Source: Bdellovibrionaceae bacterium UBA6776
Lineage (GTDB): Bacteria > Bdellovibrionota > Bdellovibrionia > Bdellovibrionales > UBA1609
Reading direction: 5' to 3'
NCBI GenBank assembly: GCA_002453155.1
Contig: DKGG01000055.1
Coordinates: 1-64,000, forward strand
DNA: 64,000 nt
The notes under the pieces are model-generated. The model did no database searches, was not told the DNA's origin, and saw only the letters and a list, made by a program, of their open reading frames with translations. Every line of letters begins with the position of its first letter. Positions within the stretch are counted from its first letter, which is position 1. Positions 8,652 through 17,529 of this stretch are shown in pieces. The position numbers and the translations under genes are program-made.

Positions 8652-9722
8652 ATGTCACGACTTTCATTTTACAATCTCAATTTGCAGGAATTGGAACAGG
8701 CTCTGGTCGGCCGGGGCAAAGAGAAGTTCCGCGCCCAGCAGCTCTTTCGCTGGATCTATGGTCAAAGGGTCACGGATTTCAGTCAGATGACCAATCTGTC
8801 TAAAGTTTTTCAAGGGGAGATGGCCGAGCTTTTGGATTTGACCCTTCCAGAGATGGTCACTGAGCGCATCAGTTCCGATGGCACCCGAAAATATCTTTTC
8901 AATATGGGAGACTCCCAGTTGGTGGAGTCCGTTTTGATTCCGTCGGACGATCGTCTGACCTTGTGTTTGTCGTCGGAAGTGGGCTGCAATATGGCCTGCC
9001 AATTTTGTTACACCGGAAAGCAAAAGCTCAAGCGTCGTTTGACTGCGGGGCAAATTGTTGGACAGTTTTTGCAAGTCAGCGATCGCCTTCCAGAAGCTCA
9101 ACGAATTACAAATTTGGTCTTTATGGGAATGGGAGAGCCTTTGGACAATCCCGAGGCGGTCTTTCGCTCCATTGAAATTTTCCACTCCACCTGGGGATTG
9201 AATCTTTCTCGAAAAAGAATCACCGTTTCCACTTCGGGAATTGTTCCATTGATTCCTTTGGTGACGGCGTCGGGTGCTCGGCTGGCTGTCAGTTTGAATG
9301 GGGTCAATGATGAGGTTCGCTCTCAGATCATGCCCATCAATAAAAAGTGGCCTTTGGAAGAATTGCTGGAAGCCTGTCGTGTTCATTGCCGAGAATCCAA
9401 AGACAAAGTGACCTTGGAATATGTTCTGCTGAAGGGAGTCACAGACTCCATTCAAGATGCCAGGGATTTGCATCGCATTGCCCAAAGTGTTCCTTCCAAG
9501 GTGAATATCATCCCATTTAATGAACATCCCGGGTCCGGATTCCATCGTCCCGATGAAAAAGCGATTAATGCTTTTCATAATGAATTGATGAGACTCGGAA
9601 CTCATGTTCTACGAAGAAAGACCATGGGGCGGGACATTCTTGCAGCCTGTGGTCAGTTGGCCACCAATCCGGATGCGCGTCCTCGTCCACGGGCAAAGAC
9701 TCAACCGGAAGCCACACTTTAA
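8652..9722 (+). CDS. rlmN: 23S rRNA/tRNA adenine-C2 methyltransferase RlmN
   Basis: Radical-SAM methyltransferase (356 aa) that methylates C2 of A2503 in 23S rRNA and A37 of some tRNAs. The 4Fe-4S-binding CX3CX2C is in GCNMACQFCYTG, preceded by the extra conserved cysteine in LCLSSEVGC. The methyl-carrying cysteine is in GRDILAACGQL at the C-terminus. NLVFMGMGEPLDN is a family hallmark. The ATG at 8652 gives the N-terminus expected for the family (SRLSFYNLNLQEL); the longer reading frame from 8493 would run back into hldA. Confidence 0.93.
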   Translation: MSRLSFYNLNLQELEQALVGRGKEKFRAQQLFRWIYGQRVTDFSQMTNLSKVFQGEMAELLDLTLPEMVTERISSDGTRKYLFNMGDSQLVESVLIPSDDRLTLCLSSEVGCNMACQFCYTGKQKLKRRLTAGQIVGQFLQVSDRLPEAQRITNLVFMGMGEPLDNPEAVFRSIEIFHSTWGLNLSRKRITVSTSGIVPLIPLVTASGARLAVSLNGVNDEVRSQIMPINKKWPLEELLEACRVHCRESKDKVTLEYVLLKGVTDSIQDARDLHRIAQSVPSKVNIIPFNEHPGSGFHRPDEKAINAFHNELMRLGTHVLRRKTMGRDILAACGQLATNPDARPRPRAKTQPEATL

Positions 9723-9783
9723 ACCGTTCATAGGAATTAGATTTTAAAAACGAAAAGGTTCGAACCGCATAAAGGAGAAAATC

Positions 9784-10722
9784 ATGTCCTCAATTTTAGT
9801 CGTTGGAAGCTTAGGCTACGATACCATCACCACTCCTTTGGGAAGACGGGAAAATATTTTGGGTGGATCCGCCAATTACTTTTCTTTGGCTTCCTCTATT
9901 TTTGCGCCGGTTCGCATTGTTGGTGTGGTTGGTGAAGATTACAAATCTGAGGATATGGCTTTGTTGGAAGCTCGTTCCATCGACACTCAAGGTCTTCAAA
10001 AAGTGAACGGCGAGACTTTCTTTTGGGAAGGTCGCTATGAAGATGACATGAATGAAGCCATCACTGTGGAAACTCGCTTGAATGTGTTTCAAGATTTCAA
10101 GCCGGAACTTCCAGAGTCTTACAAAGCTTCTGAATTTGTCTTTTTGGCAAACATTGATCCTGAACTTCAAATGGATGTGTTGAGTCAGTTGTCGTCCAAA
10201 GTTTTTGTGGGTGCAGACACCATGAATTTTTGGATTGGTTCAAAACGAGCTCAATTGGAAAACTTAATTTCCAAAGTGGATGTTTTGTTGATCAACGAAG
10301 GCGAGTGCCGTCAGCTCACAAAGAGCAACAACATTGTTCATGCGGTGAAATCTTTGACCGAAATGGGCGTGGAATCTGTGGTTGTAAAACGTGGGGAGTA
10401 CGGATTTATGCTTTACAGCCAAGGGCAATATTTTATGCTTCCGGCTTTTCCTGTTGCGGAAGTGATTGATCCTACGGGAGCAGGAGACACTTTTGCCGGT
10501 GGATTTTTTGGATATTTGGCCGGCAATGGAAAGCGCCCCACCATTGAACATTTGAAAGAGGCTTGCGTTTACGGATGTCTTTTGGCCAGCTACACCGTTC
10601 AAGACTTTGGTGTGGCCGGAGTGGCTCGTGTCACCAAAAGTGAGCTGGACTCCCGTCTGAAGAACTATGCACAGATGGTTTCCGGCTTGCCCAAAGGCCA
10701 GTTCGAAGCCGAAATGCGCTGA
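9784..10722 (+). CDS. PfkB family sugar/nucleoside kinase
   Basis: Ribokinase-fold kinase of 312 aa with a good ribosome-binding site (AAAGGAGAAAATC-ATG). The N-terminal VVGSLGYDTITTP, substrate-lid GGSANYFSLA and C-terminal DPTGAGDTFAGGF, with its catalytic aspartate, are typical. The phosphate acceptor cannot be read from the sequence; neighbouring heptose kinase and Pgi genes suggest sugar metabolism, but adenosine or ribose-type substrates are possible. It stands alone after a 61-nt gap. Confidence 0.82.
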   Translation: MSSILVVGSLGYDTITTPLGRRENILGGSANYFSLASSIFAPVRIVGVVGEDYKSEDMALLEARSIDTQGLQKVNGETFFWEGRYEDDMNEAITVETRLNVFQDFKPELPESYKASEFVFLANIDPELQMDVLSQLSSKVFVGADTMNFWIGSKRAQLENLISKVDVLLINEGECRQLTKSNNIVHAVKSLTEMGVESVVVKRGEYGFMLYSQGQYFMLPAFPVAEVIDPTGAGDTFAGGFFGYLAGNGKRPTIEHLKEACVYGCLLASYTVQDFGVAGVARVTKSELDSRLKNYAQMVSGLPKGQFEAEMR

Positions 10723-10765
10723 TCGGGCTCAAAGATTTTTTCGTCTTTTCCGATATTTACCATGG

Positions 10766-11728
10766 ATGGGAAAGAAAAATCGGAACAATCAATCAGACCA
10801 CTTGGCTAAAGATCTTCTAGATGAACTTCTGGAAGACAGTGGTTCTGTATCCAAATCCAGTGACCCATCTTTAAATCTTCCGACGATTGATTTGGAAGAC
10901 GGATCTATCGACGACGTAACCATTGAAACCAATGAGTTCTCAAGCACCCATCCACTTGAGGCTCATCCCATTGAAAGAACAGAGAAACTTGAGGACGAAG
11001 ATCTGACTTCCGGCACTCAGCCACTGGCAGAGACTCCCCCGCCATTGAAAAGTCCCAGCAAGCCGCAGAAGCGTCCGCAAGAACGAGCGGCTGTGGGGCG
11101 TGCAGAACCTTTGCGTGCCGTTGGAAGTGCGGATCCCACGGAAATGGCTTTGGCTCAAAGTGAAAACTTGCGGCTGGCTCAGGATCGCATTCTTGAGCTT
11201 GAAAAAGAGATCGAGCGGCTGCGTTTAGAAAACGAAGAGCTGGGAGCCGCTGGCGAAACCTTAAAGCGTCGCGCGGACGAGTTGGTTTCTTCCAATGAGG
11301 AGTATGAGCGCAAGCTGGAGCACGAGGTTTCGACCTCTTCTCAAGAAAAAGAAATTTTAAGAAACTCCCGGGATCTTTTGCGCAAAGAGGTGGAAGAGCT
11401 TAAGCAAAAAAATGCTGAGCTTGAGCTGCGAATTTCCACAAACATTCAAAGAGTGCGCGTGCGAGAGCGCGAGCTTGAAAACCGTCTGGAATTGATGAAG
11501 GTGGAAAGCAAAGCATTGATTCGCAGCAAAGATGAAATGATTTTAGATTTAAAACGACAGATTGATCAGTTGAATTTGGAATTAAACAATTATCGGGTCA
11601 AAAGTCAGGACTTAAACAAGCAGATTTCGGCCCGTCAGGAAACTCTCCGTCGTACAGTGAAAGCTCTTCGGCTGGCACTGTCCATGATGGAAGGGGACGA
11701 TGAACGTCCATTGAAGAAGGCGAAGTGA
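10766..11728 (+). CDS. Coiled-coil protein upstream of GGDEF cyclase
   Basis: Cytoplasmic protein of 320 aa, not recognised as a named family. The start is the ATG at 10766 (MGKKNRNNQSD). The first ~130 residues are acidic and low in order (LAKDLLDELLEDSG, then Pro/Ser-rich). Residues ~140-310 form a long heptad-rich coiled coil (QDRILELEKEIERLRLEN and onward), ending in a basic tail. The stop is separated by a single base from the next start (GGDEF cyclase), so the two are almost certainly co-translated. A scaffold or polar-localisation role for the cyclase is an inference. Confidence 0.75.
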   Translation: MGKKNRNNQSDHLAKDLLDELLEDSGSVSKSSDPSLNLPTIDLEDGSIDDVTIETNEFSSTHPLEAHPIERTEKLEDEDLTSGTQPLAETPPPLKSPSKPQKRPQERAAVGRAEPLRAVGSADPTEMALAQSENLRLAQDRILELEKEIERLRLENEELGAAGETLKRRADELVSSNEEYERKLEHEVSTSSQEKEILRNSRDLLRKEVEELKQKNAELELRISTNIQRVRVRERELENRLELMKVESKALIRSKDEMILDLKRQIDQLNLELNNYRVKSQDLNKQISARQETLRRTVKALRLALSMMEGDDERPLKKAK

Positions 11729-11729
11729 T

Positions 11730-12659
11730 ATGGAATTTAAAACCTTACAACTTGAAAATTCCATCAAGACCATTTTTGCAGAGTTGACCACTCAGTTTCG
11801 AGTGGACAAGGTTTTGTGGATTGGCGAAGAGCTTTTGTGTCGCCTTCCTCGCATTGAGAAGAAGAATTGGTTTTCCATTCCGTTTTTCAGTGAGTATGAA
11901 TTTGGTCTGATGAATTGGGAGAATGAGGGGCAGCGCCTGTGGTTTTGGGAACAGGCTTTGAACTCAGTTGAAATTACCACTCAAAATTTGCCCCATTCCA
12001 ATCTGTCCGTGAGTTTTTTTCCGGTTTATCATCCCGACGAAAAAAAGCGTTTGGGGGTTTTTGCCATTGAAAATTCGGGCTTAGATTTATTGGGTGTTCA
12101 AAAGGTTCTAAGAGAGGCGGCTCGCCACTTGGCTTTTTGCCATGAGTTTCAAGAGGCAAAGACAAGTTCCTACGTGGACGATTTAACCTCACTTTTTAAT
12201 CACCGCTATTTGCCAAAGGTTTTGGCTCAAGAGATTGACCGGTGCCAAAGACAAGACAAGAAATTTTCTCTTTTGTTTTTGGATATGGATTATTTCAAAA
12301 AGGTCAATGATGGCCATGGACACTTGATGGGCTCTCGCTTGCTGATCGAAGTGGCCAGTATTTTAAAACGATCTGTGCGTTCTTATGATCCGTTGTTTCG
12401 CTATGGTGGAGACGAATTTTTGATTCTCTTGGTTGACACTGACAAGAGCACCGGAGAGAAAGTAGCAGAAAGAATTCGCCGCGCCATTGAAAGCCATGAG
12501 TTTGTTTTCGAGGATGCTTCAATTAAACTGACGGCCAGCATTGGTCTCTCTGTTTTCCCGGACAATGCCAAATCTGCAAAGGAGTTGATTCAGTTAGCTG
12601 ACCAAGCCATGTATTATGGAAAAAACAAAAGTCGAAACATCGTCTACATCGCCAGCTAA
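11730..12659 (+). CDS. GGDEF diguanylate cyclase
   Basis: Predicted cyclic-di-GMP synthase (309 aa). The N-terminal ~150 residues form a GAF-like sensor-size region (FPVYHPDEKKRLGVFAIE). The GGDEF domain follows DDLTSLFNHRYLP with an intact active site, YGGDEFLIL. Five residues before it lies RSYD, an RxxD product-inhibition I-site, so feedback control is likely. The downstream metallophosphatase start lies inside this gene's last 44 nt. No membrane segment is seen, so it is cytoplasmic. Confidence 0.9.
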   Translation: MEFKTLQLENSIKTIFAELTTQFRVDKVLWIGEELLCRLPRIEKKNWFSIPFFSEYEFGLMNWENEGQRLWFWEQALNSVEITTQNLPHSNLSVSFFPVYHPDEKKRLGVFAIENSGLDLLGVQKVLREAARHLAFCHEFQEAKTSSYVDDLTSLFNHRYLPKVLAQEIDRCQRQDKKFSLLFLDMDYFKKVNDGHGHLMGSRLLIEVASILKRSVRSYDPLFRYGGDEFLILLVDTDKSTGEKVAERIRRAIESHEFVFEDASIKLTASIGLSVFPDNAKSAKELIQLADQAMYYGKNKSRNIVYIAS

Positions 12660-13734
12660 GAAGCGGATCAAGCTTGTTCTCAGTGACCTCCACTTGGGAG
12701 TGGGTCGCATTCTTGAAAATGGCCAAATCAATTCTCTGGAAGAGTTTTATTTCGATGAAAAGCTCGTTGAATTTCTGCATTACTACACCAGTGGAAAATA
12801 CGCTGGCGCTCAGGTGGAATTGATTTTAAACGGAGACATTCTCAATTTCCTTCAGGTCGACTACAAAGGTCACTTTCTCACAGTTTTGACCGAAGACATT
12901 TGCTTGGATATTTTGGAGCGCATTCTGAAAGGACACGCTCAAGTTTTTAAAGCCCTTCGTGAGTTTGTTTCCGTGGAGGGCAACAGCATCACTTATGTGG
13001 TGGGGAACCACGATCAAGGGATGATGTGGCCCGCATTGAGATCTCGTCTCAATGAGGCGGTGGGAGCCGCCATCAACTATAAAAATTTGGTCTACTTCTT
13101 TGATGGAGTGCACATCGAACATGGCCACATGCACGAGTCTGCAAATCGAGTGGATCCCCGGCGGTTTTTCCTCAAAAAAGATCTGCCGGAGCCTATTTTA
13201 AATCTTCCCTTTGGGTCTCACTTTTTTGTGGACTTTGTTTTGAAGGTCAAACAGAAGCATCCCCATGTGGACAAGATCCGCCCTTTCAACAAAATGATGA
13301 GATGGGCCATCTTTAATGAAACTTGGTTTACGATCACCTACTTTGTGCGCCTGGTGCTCTTTTTTGCCACGGCCATCTTTCGGAACGACTCTCGAACCAG
13401 CTTTCCCTTTTCTCGGATCGTAAAGGTCATTGCGGAAAGCGCCATTTTTCCAGATTTGAGTGAGTCGGCGCGCAAAATTTTAACGGATGAAAAGGTCCAT
13501 ACGGTCTGTTTTGGCCACACCCACGTCTATCAATATCGTCAGTGGGCCCAGAATATGGAGTACTTTAACACTGGAACCTGGACGGATCTCACTTCTCTTG
13601 ATATCGCTTCTTTAGGGAAGATTACCAAGCTCAGCTATGTGCTGTTCGAATATTCCGATGAAGGAAGACCTCGAGGCCGGCTCAAAGAGTGGCATGGTTA
13701 TCACCGTATTGAAGAGGATGTGGCCATCGCATGA
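12616..13734 (+). CDS. Calcineurin-like metallophosphoesterase
   Basis: Dinuclear-metal phosphoesterase of 372 aa. All core motifs are present in order: SDLHLG (DxH), NGDILN (GD), GNHDQG (GNHD), HIEHGH and FGHTHVYQY (GHxH). A hydrophobic segment near the middle (TWFTITYFVRLVLFFATAIF) could contact the membrane. LpxH-like lipid A hydrolases share this fold, but the protein is longer than LpxH (about 240 aa), so the substrate is left open. The start overlaps the upstream cyclase by 44 nt and the stop overlaps pgi in ATGATG, suggesting one transcript. Confidence 0.82.
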   Translation: MEKTKVETSSTSPAKKRIKLVLSDLHLGVGRILENGQINSLEEFYFDEKLVEFLHYYTSGKYAGAQVELILNGDILNFLQVDYKGHFLTVLTEDICLDILERILKGHAQVFKALREFVSVEGNSITYVVGNHDQGMMWPALRSRLNEAVGAAINYKNLVYFFDGVHIEHGHMHESANRVDPRRFFLKKDLPEPILNLPFGSHFFVDFVLKVKQKHPHVDKIRPFNKMMRWAIFNETWFTITYFVRLVLFFATAIFRNDSRTSFPFSRIVKVIAESAIFPDLSESARKILTDEKVHTVCFGHTHVYQYRQWAQNMEYFNTGTWTDLTSLDIASLGKITKLSYVLFEYSDEGRPRGRLKEWHGYHRIEEDVAIA

Positions 13735-14954
13735 TGCAAATTCAAACTCAGGGTTTCTCCCAGCAAGGTTCTTCTGGCAAAGAAGAAGCTTTTGAGGCGT
13801 CTTGGAAAAAGGCGCTTCAAGGGGATTTTGCAAACATCGATTTGCTGCGCAGCACTTTGCCCGCGGTTCAAGAGCGGGCAGCTCAGGTCCGCAATCAATT
13901 TAAAGACAGTGTATTTGTTGGAATCGGTGGCAGTTTTTGGACGCCGTTTGCATTGCAGACCTATTTTGGGGAAGGCGCGGCTCATCGCCTTCATTTTTTA
14001 GACCAGCCCAATTCGCTGTATGTGAATCAAATTTTGAAACGCATCTCGGACCCTTCAAAGGTTCATTTTACCTTTGTCTCTAAAAGTGGTTCAACGTTGG
14101 AAACGGTGGCCCTTTATTCCGCATTAAAAAGTTTAGAGTCTCAGTGGGGTTATGATTTAAATTCTCAGTCCACGGTGATTTGCAGTCCTGGAAATGGAGT
14201 TCTTCAGACCTGGTCGCAAGACAAACAGATTCCTCAATTGGAAATTCCTTTGGGCGTGGGGGGACGATTTTCTGCCTTCAGTGCGGTGGGAACCTTTCCA
14301 TTGTTGCTTTTAAATCGCTCCGTCGAAGACTTTTTTGCGGGGGCAGAAAAGGCGCGCTCTGAAAAAGCGCACATTGAAAGTCTTTGTAAGTATTCTTTGT
14401 CCAGTTTTGAAAACAATTTTTGGATCACTCAATTATGGACCTATTCCCAATCCTTGATGCCTGTGGCTCAGTGGTGGATGCAATTGTGGTCCGAGTCCTT
14501 GGCGAAAAAGAATGGAGTGCGTGTCAGCACTCCAATGGTTTGTTGTGGTCCTCGAGATCACCACTCGACCTTTCAGCAATTGATGGAAGGGGAAAAGGAC
14601 AAAGCGATCTTTGTTTTACAAGACATTGGTCGAGAGCGAGAACACCTTTCGTTGGATCCTTTGCTGGCGGAGTCCTTGGGTGCTTCCGCTGTGGATTGGG
14701 ATTTAGAAAATATTTTGCAAGCCAGTGTGGAAGGGTTTTGCGGAGCCTTAGAAAGTCGAGACATTCCTGTTTTGAAAATGGCTTTGGATTTTTCAAAACT
14801 TTCTGCGTGGGGTGAGTTCTTGATGAGTTGGCAGTTGGCCATTGCACAAATGGGTCATTATCTTGGAGTTAATCCTTTTGACCAGCCGGGAGTTGAAACC
14901 GGAAAGATCTTGGCGCGTCAGTACCTAAAGTCTATGAAATCGAAAGAAAGTTGA
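13731..14954 (+). CDS. pgi: Glucose-6-phosphate isomerase
   Basis: SIS-fold isomerase of 407 aa that interconverts glucose 6-phosphate and fructose 6-phosphate. The first sugar-phosphate-binding stretch is FVGIGGSFWTPFAL, the second TFVSKSGSTLET; GVGGRFSAFSAVG is the Pgi signature region. It is shorter than the E. coli enzyme (549 aa), like many bacterial Pgi proteins. Tandem ATGs (13731, 13734) make the exact start uncertain by one codon. The gene follows a signalling cluster without a gap and is an unexpected neighbour there. Confidence 0.87.
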   Translation: MMQIQTQGFSQQGSSGKEEAFEASWKKALQGDFANIDLLRSTLPAVQERAAQVRNQFKDSVFVGIGGSFWTPFALQTYFGEGAAHRLHFLDQPNSLYVNQILKRISDPSKVHFTFVSKSGSTLETVALYSALKSLESQWGYDLNSQSTVICSPGNGVLQTWSQDKQIPQLEIPLGVGGRFSAFSAVGTFPLLLLNRSVEDFFAGAEKARSEKAHIESLCKYSLSSFENNFWITQLWTYSQSLMPVAQWWMQLWSESLAKKNGVRVSTPMVCCGPRDHHSTFQQLMEGEKDKAIFVLQDIGREREHLSLDPLLAESLGASAVDWDLENILQASVEGFCGALESRDIPVLKMALDFSKLSAWGEFLMSWQLAIAQMGHYLGVNPFDQPGVETGKILARQYLKSMKSKES

Positions 14955-14987
14955 GTCCATTTTCGAAGGCGTTTATCCTGATTTGGC

Positions 14988-15923
14988 ATGGTAGATGACG
15001 ACGATGATGTAAAAGACATATCTGATAAAACCAGCGTGCTTCCCAGTGACACGTTTAAGCTTCGTCTTGCGGAAGCGGGGCAAGCTCCGCCCGCAATGGT
15101 TTTGTTGGTCGGGCCCGCGTCCAGCGTGGGACGTCAGTGGCCCATTGAAGATCCAGATATTGTGATTGGTCGTTCGCCCAATGCAAAAATCTTTGTGGAT
15201 GATCGCAGTGTCAGTAAGTTCCATGCAAAGTTGGTTTTGTCCGGTGGCGATGTTTCTTTGATGGATTTGGAATCCACCAATAAAACCTTTGTGAATGGAA
15301 AACTGATCCCTCCGTTGCAGCCGATTAAATTGCAAAACAATGATCAGATCAAAACTGGAAATATTATTTTTAAGTTCCTCGAGCGGGGAAGCATTGAAAC
15401 GGTGGCTTCGGCTCAAGCTTTTGATCGGGCCTTGACGGATGCGCTGACAGAGATTGCAAACCGAGGCGCCTTGGAGGCCAAAGCGCCTGAGTTTTTTAAA
15501 CGCGCTTCACTTCTTGGTTTTCCTTTGAGCCTTCTTATTTTTGACATCGATAAATTCAAGTTGGTGAATGATACCCATGGTCATCCGGCCGGAGATTATG
15601 TCCTTAAGGAAGTGGCGAAGGTTGTTAAGAACAAGCTGATCCGCGGAAACGACTTTTTTGCCCGCGCTGGAGGTGAGGAATTTTGTTTGCTTCTGGCAGG
15701 AAGTGAGCTGAAACAGGCCGAGGAAGTGGCTGAGCGGATTCGAGCCACCATTGAAGCTCAAAAATTTGTATTTGAAGGGACACACATTCCCATCACAATT
15801 TCAGTGGGAGTTGCGGGATACGATCCTTCGGACTCCAACTGGACAGAAATCTATGAACGCGCGGATAAGGCACTGTATCACTCAAAAAACAGTGGGCGCA
15901 ATTGCGTCTCTGTCTCCAGTTAA
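14988..15923 (+). CDS. dgcB: FHA-GGDEF diguanylate cyclase, DgcB-like
   Basis: Cyclase of 311 aa with three parts. An acidic N-terminal tail (residues 1-25, DDDDDV then DISDKTSVLPSD) precedes an FHA domain (~30-130: VIGRSPNAKIF, SVSKFHAKL, STNKTFVNG, all phosphothreonine-pocket signatures). A GGDEF domain (~150-310) follows with active AGGEEF and the I-site RGND five residues before. This is the architecture of Bdellovibrio bacteriovorus DgcB, a cyclase needed for prey invasion and reported to be controlled by binding of its own phosphorylated N-terminal tail to the FHA domain. Thr15 in DKTSVL is the obvious candidate here. No Shine-Dalgarno is obvious before the ATG. Orthology is from recall of architecture, not alignment. 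Confidence 0.85.
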   Translation: MVDDDDDVKDISDKTSVLPSDTFKLRLAEAGQAPPAMVLLVGPASSVGRQWPIEDPDIVIGRSPNAKIFVDDRSVSKFHAKLVLSGGDVSLMDLESTNKTFVNGKLIPPLQPIKLQNNDQIKTGNIIFKFLERGSIETVASAQAFDRALTDALTEIANRGALEAKAPEFFKRASLLGFPLSLLIFDIDKFKLVNDTHGHPAGDYVLKEVAKVVKNKLIRGNDFFARAGGEEFCLLLAGSELKQAEEVAERIRATIEAQKFVFEGTHIPITISVGVAGYDPSDSNWTEIYERADKALYHSKNSGRNCVSVSS

Positions 15924-16003
15924 AACGTTCGCGGGCGCATTTATCGCGATTTGTTGATCTGCGCGGAGCTGTGACGCTAGACCCCTTTTCAGAGAAACTT
16001 AAG

Positions 16004-16033
16004 TTTTTGTTTCCCCGTGGACATCGCTATAAT
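16004..16033 (+). promoter_or_regulatory. Probable sigma-70-type promoter of the desaturase
   Basis: A perfect TATAAT box lies at 16028-16033, about 30 nt before the desaturase ATG. The -35 region is weak: TTTTTG (16004-16009) gives an 18-nt spacer, TTGTTT (16007-16012) a 15-nt one. Other upstream regions share the related GCTATA(A/C)T -10 form. Confidence 0.5.
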
Positions 16034-16062
16034 AGAACTTTGTGAAACCTGTGAGGTGGAGA

Positions 16063-17208
16063 ATGGAATCTTCCAAAAATCGAATCGATTGGGTCCCCAC
16101 ATTGTTTTTGACACTCAGTCCTTTGGTGAGTGTGGGCCTGCTCATTTACTTCTTCAAATTTGAACAATTTCATTTTGGTTATGTCCTCTTGTTTTTGTTC
16201 TTCTACGTGAGCACCTTGGTGTCGATCACAGCGGGATATCACCGTTTGTTTTCCCACCGGGCCTATGAGGCTCACTGGGCCCTGCGATTGTTCTTTGCGC
16301 TTTTTGGTGCAGGGGCATTTCAGCAATCCATTTTAAAGTGGTCGGGGGATCATCGCATCCACCATCGTTTTGTGGATACGGATAAAGATCCCTACAACAT
16401 CAATCGTGGATTTTGGTATGCACACATGTTGTGGATGTTTGTGGATGATGGTCGTCGGGATGAGCCGGGGTATGACCGTTACAGCATGGATTTGAAGCGA
16501 GATCCTATGGTGGTTTGGCAAGACAAGTACTATGTGCCCTTGGCCATCTTTATGGGCTTTTTGCTTCCAGGAATTATTGGATTTTTTATGGGAAGCTTTC
16601 TGGGCGGTTTGCTGTTTGGAGGATTTCTTCGAATAGTGATTGGTCATCATGTGACTTTCTTTATCAATTCTTTGTGTCACATGTGGGGTCGACAAACTTA
16701 CACGGACACCAACACGGCAAAAGACAGTTTTCTGATGGCCATTTTTACTTTTGGTGAGGGCTATCATAATTTTCACCATTACTTTCACAACGACTATCGA
16801 AATGGTGTGAAGTGGTACAACTACGATCCTACAAAATGGGCGATTCGAGTGGCTCAAGGATTGGGGTTGGCAAATAAACTTCATCGAGTTTCAAAAGTTG
16901 AAATCGAAAAGGCCCGAATGGCCATGGTGGAAAAGCGCATTCAAATGGCGTCTCATCCCAAGATGGAAAACTTTTTGGAGCGTCTCCAAGTTCTTCGCGA
17001 AAAGTGGGAAGAGTGCGGAGTTGCTTTTGAAAAGAAGAAAGCGGAATACCTTGAACTTCGCCGTCAAAAGGTGGAGCGACGTTGCCAAGAGCGTGAAGAG
17101 CGCATGCGCACCTTGAAAAAGGAGCTCCGTTTGGCGCGCAGAGAAATGCGTCGCGCACTCAGTCAGTGGAAGGCCGAATCTCTCGGCGTCCGCCAACTCC
17201 TCGCCTAA
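16063..17208 (+). CDS. Membrane fatty-acid (acyl-CoA/acyl-lipid) desaturase
   Basis: Di-iron membrane desaturase of 381 aa introducing double bonds into acyl chains. The three histidine boxes are complete: HRLFSHR, DHRIHHR and EGYHNFHHYFHND. Four hydrophobic helices flank them (for example LFLTLSPLVSVGLLIYFF and LGGLLFGGFLRIVIGHH). The last ~110 residues form a strongly charged predicted helix (EKARMAMVEKR through LRRQKVERRCQEREER), not part of the catalytic fold. I start at ATG 16063, with GAGGTGGAG just upstream; GTG 16042 is less likely. Confidence 0.88.
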   Translation: MESSKNRIDWVPTLFLTLSPLVSVGLLIYFFKFEQFHFGYVLLFLFFYVSTLVSITAGYHRLFSHRAYEAHWALRLFFALFGAGAFQQSILKWSGDHRIHHRFVDTDKDPYNINRGFWYAHMLWMFVDDGRRDEPGYDRYSMDLKRDPMVVWQDKYYVPLAIFMGFLLPGIIGFFMGSFLGGLLFGGFLRIVIGHHVTFFINSLCHMWGRQTYTDTNTAKDSFLMAIFTFGEGYHNFHHYFHNDYRNGVKWYNYDPTKWAIRVAQGLGLANKLHRVSKVEIEKARMAMVEKRIQMASHPKMENFLERLQVLREKWEECGVAFEKKKAEYLELRRQKVERRCQEREERMRTLKKELRLARREMRRALSQWKAESLGVRQLLA

Positions 17209-17529
17209 CGCATCCCGCCCAGAAAAAGGTGCCAGGCACCAAAATCTGCACCCGGTGCGTTAAGTGTGGAGAAGTGCTGCCGGAGGCCTGTTTAGAACTT
17301 TGACAGGATCATTGTAGCACTGGGCTTTTCGCTGAAGCGGTGTCATCTCGACACTGATTTTTATTCAAGGCCCATCCAGCTCGCCCTCAGTCTTGGTCTC
17401 CATCTTGCTCTAAGGAAGAGCAGGGGATGGAAGGCAGAGATTCAAAACTCGTCTCAGATTTTTTCAACAAATCTTCCAGTTTTATTAACCGACAGAGACC
17501 ATACGAAGGTCTTATTGGGGGTCAGATCA
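17209..17529. other. Intergenic region before sigma factor
   Basis: About 320 nt without a gene. It holds the palindrome doublet at 17228-17258 and an imperfect stem-loop at 17400-17430 (CCATC-TT-GCTCT / AGAGC-AGG-GGATGG). A TTGACA is visible near 17300, but no convincing -10 follows at normal spacing. The rest is featureless, and I could not define the sigma-factor promoter. Confidence 0.5.
17228..17258. repeat. REP-like palindrome doublet
   Basis: GGTGCC-A-GGCACC (17228-17240) is followed eight nt later by GCACC-C-GGTGC (17248-17258). Each is a perfect short inverted repeat with a one-base centre, and they share the GGTGC/GCACC core. This is the size and style of REP-type elements recognised by RAYT transposases; a RAYT gene lies at 368-856. 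It could equally be a weak terminator for the desaturase gene, although no U-run follows. Confidence 0.5.

Noticed and set aside
8664..9605. 313-aa minus-strand reading frame
   Set aside because: Antisense to rlmN, composition His/Gln/Phe-rich as expected of a mirror frame, no domain.
17235..17252. Possible sigma-54 promoter (GGCAC ... TGCA)
   Set aside because: The GG-to-GC distance is 11 instead of 10 nt, and the bases belong to the palindrome doublet.
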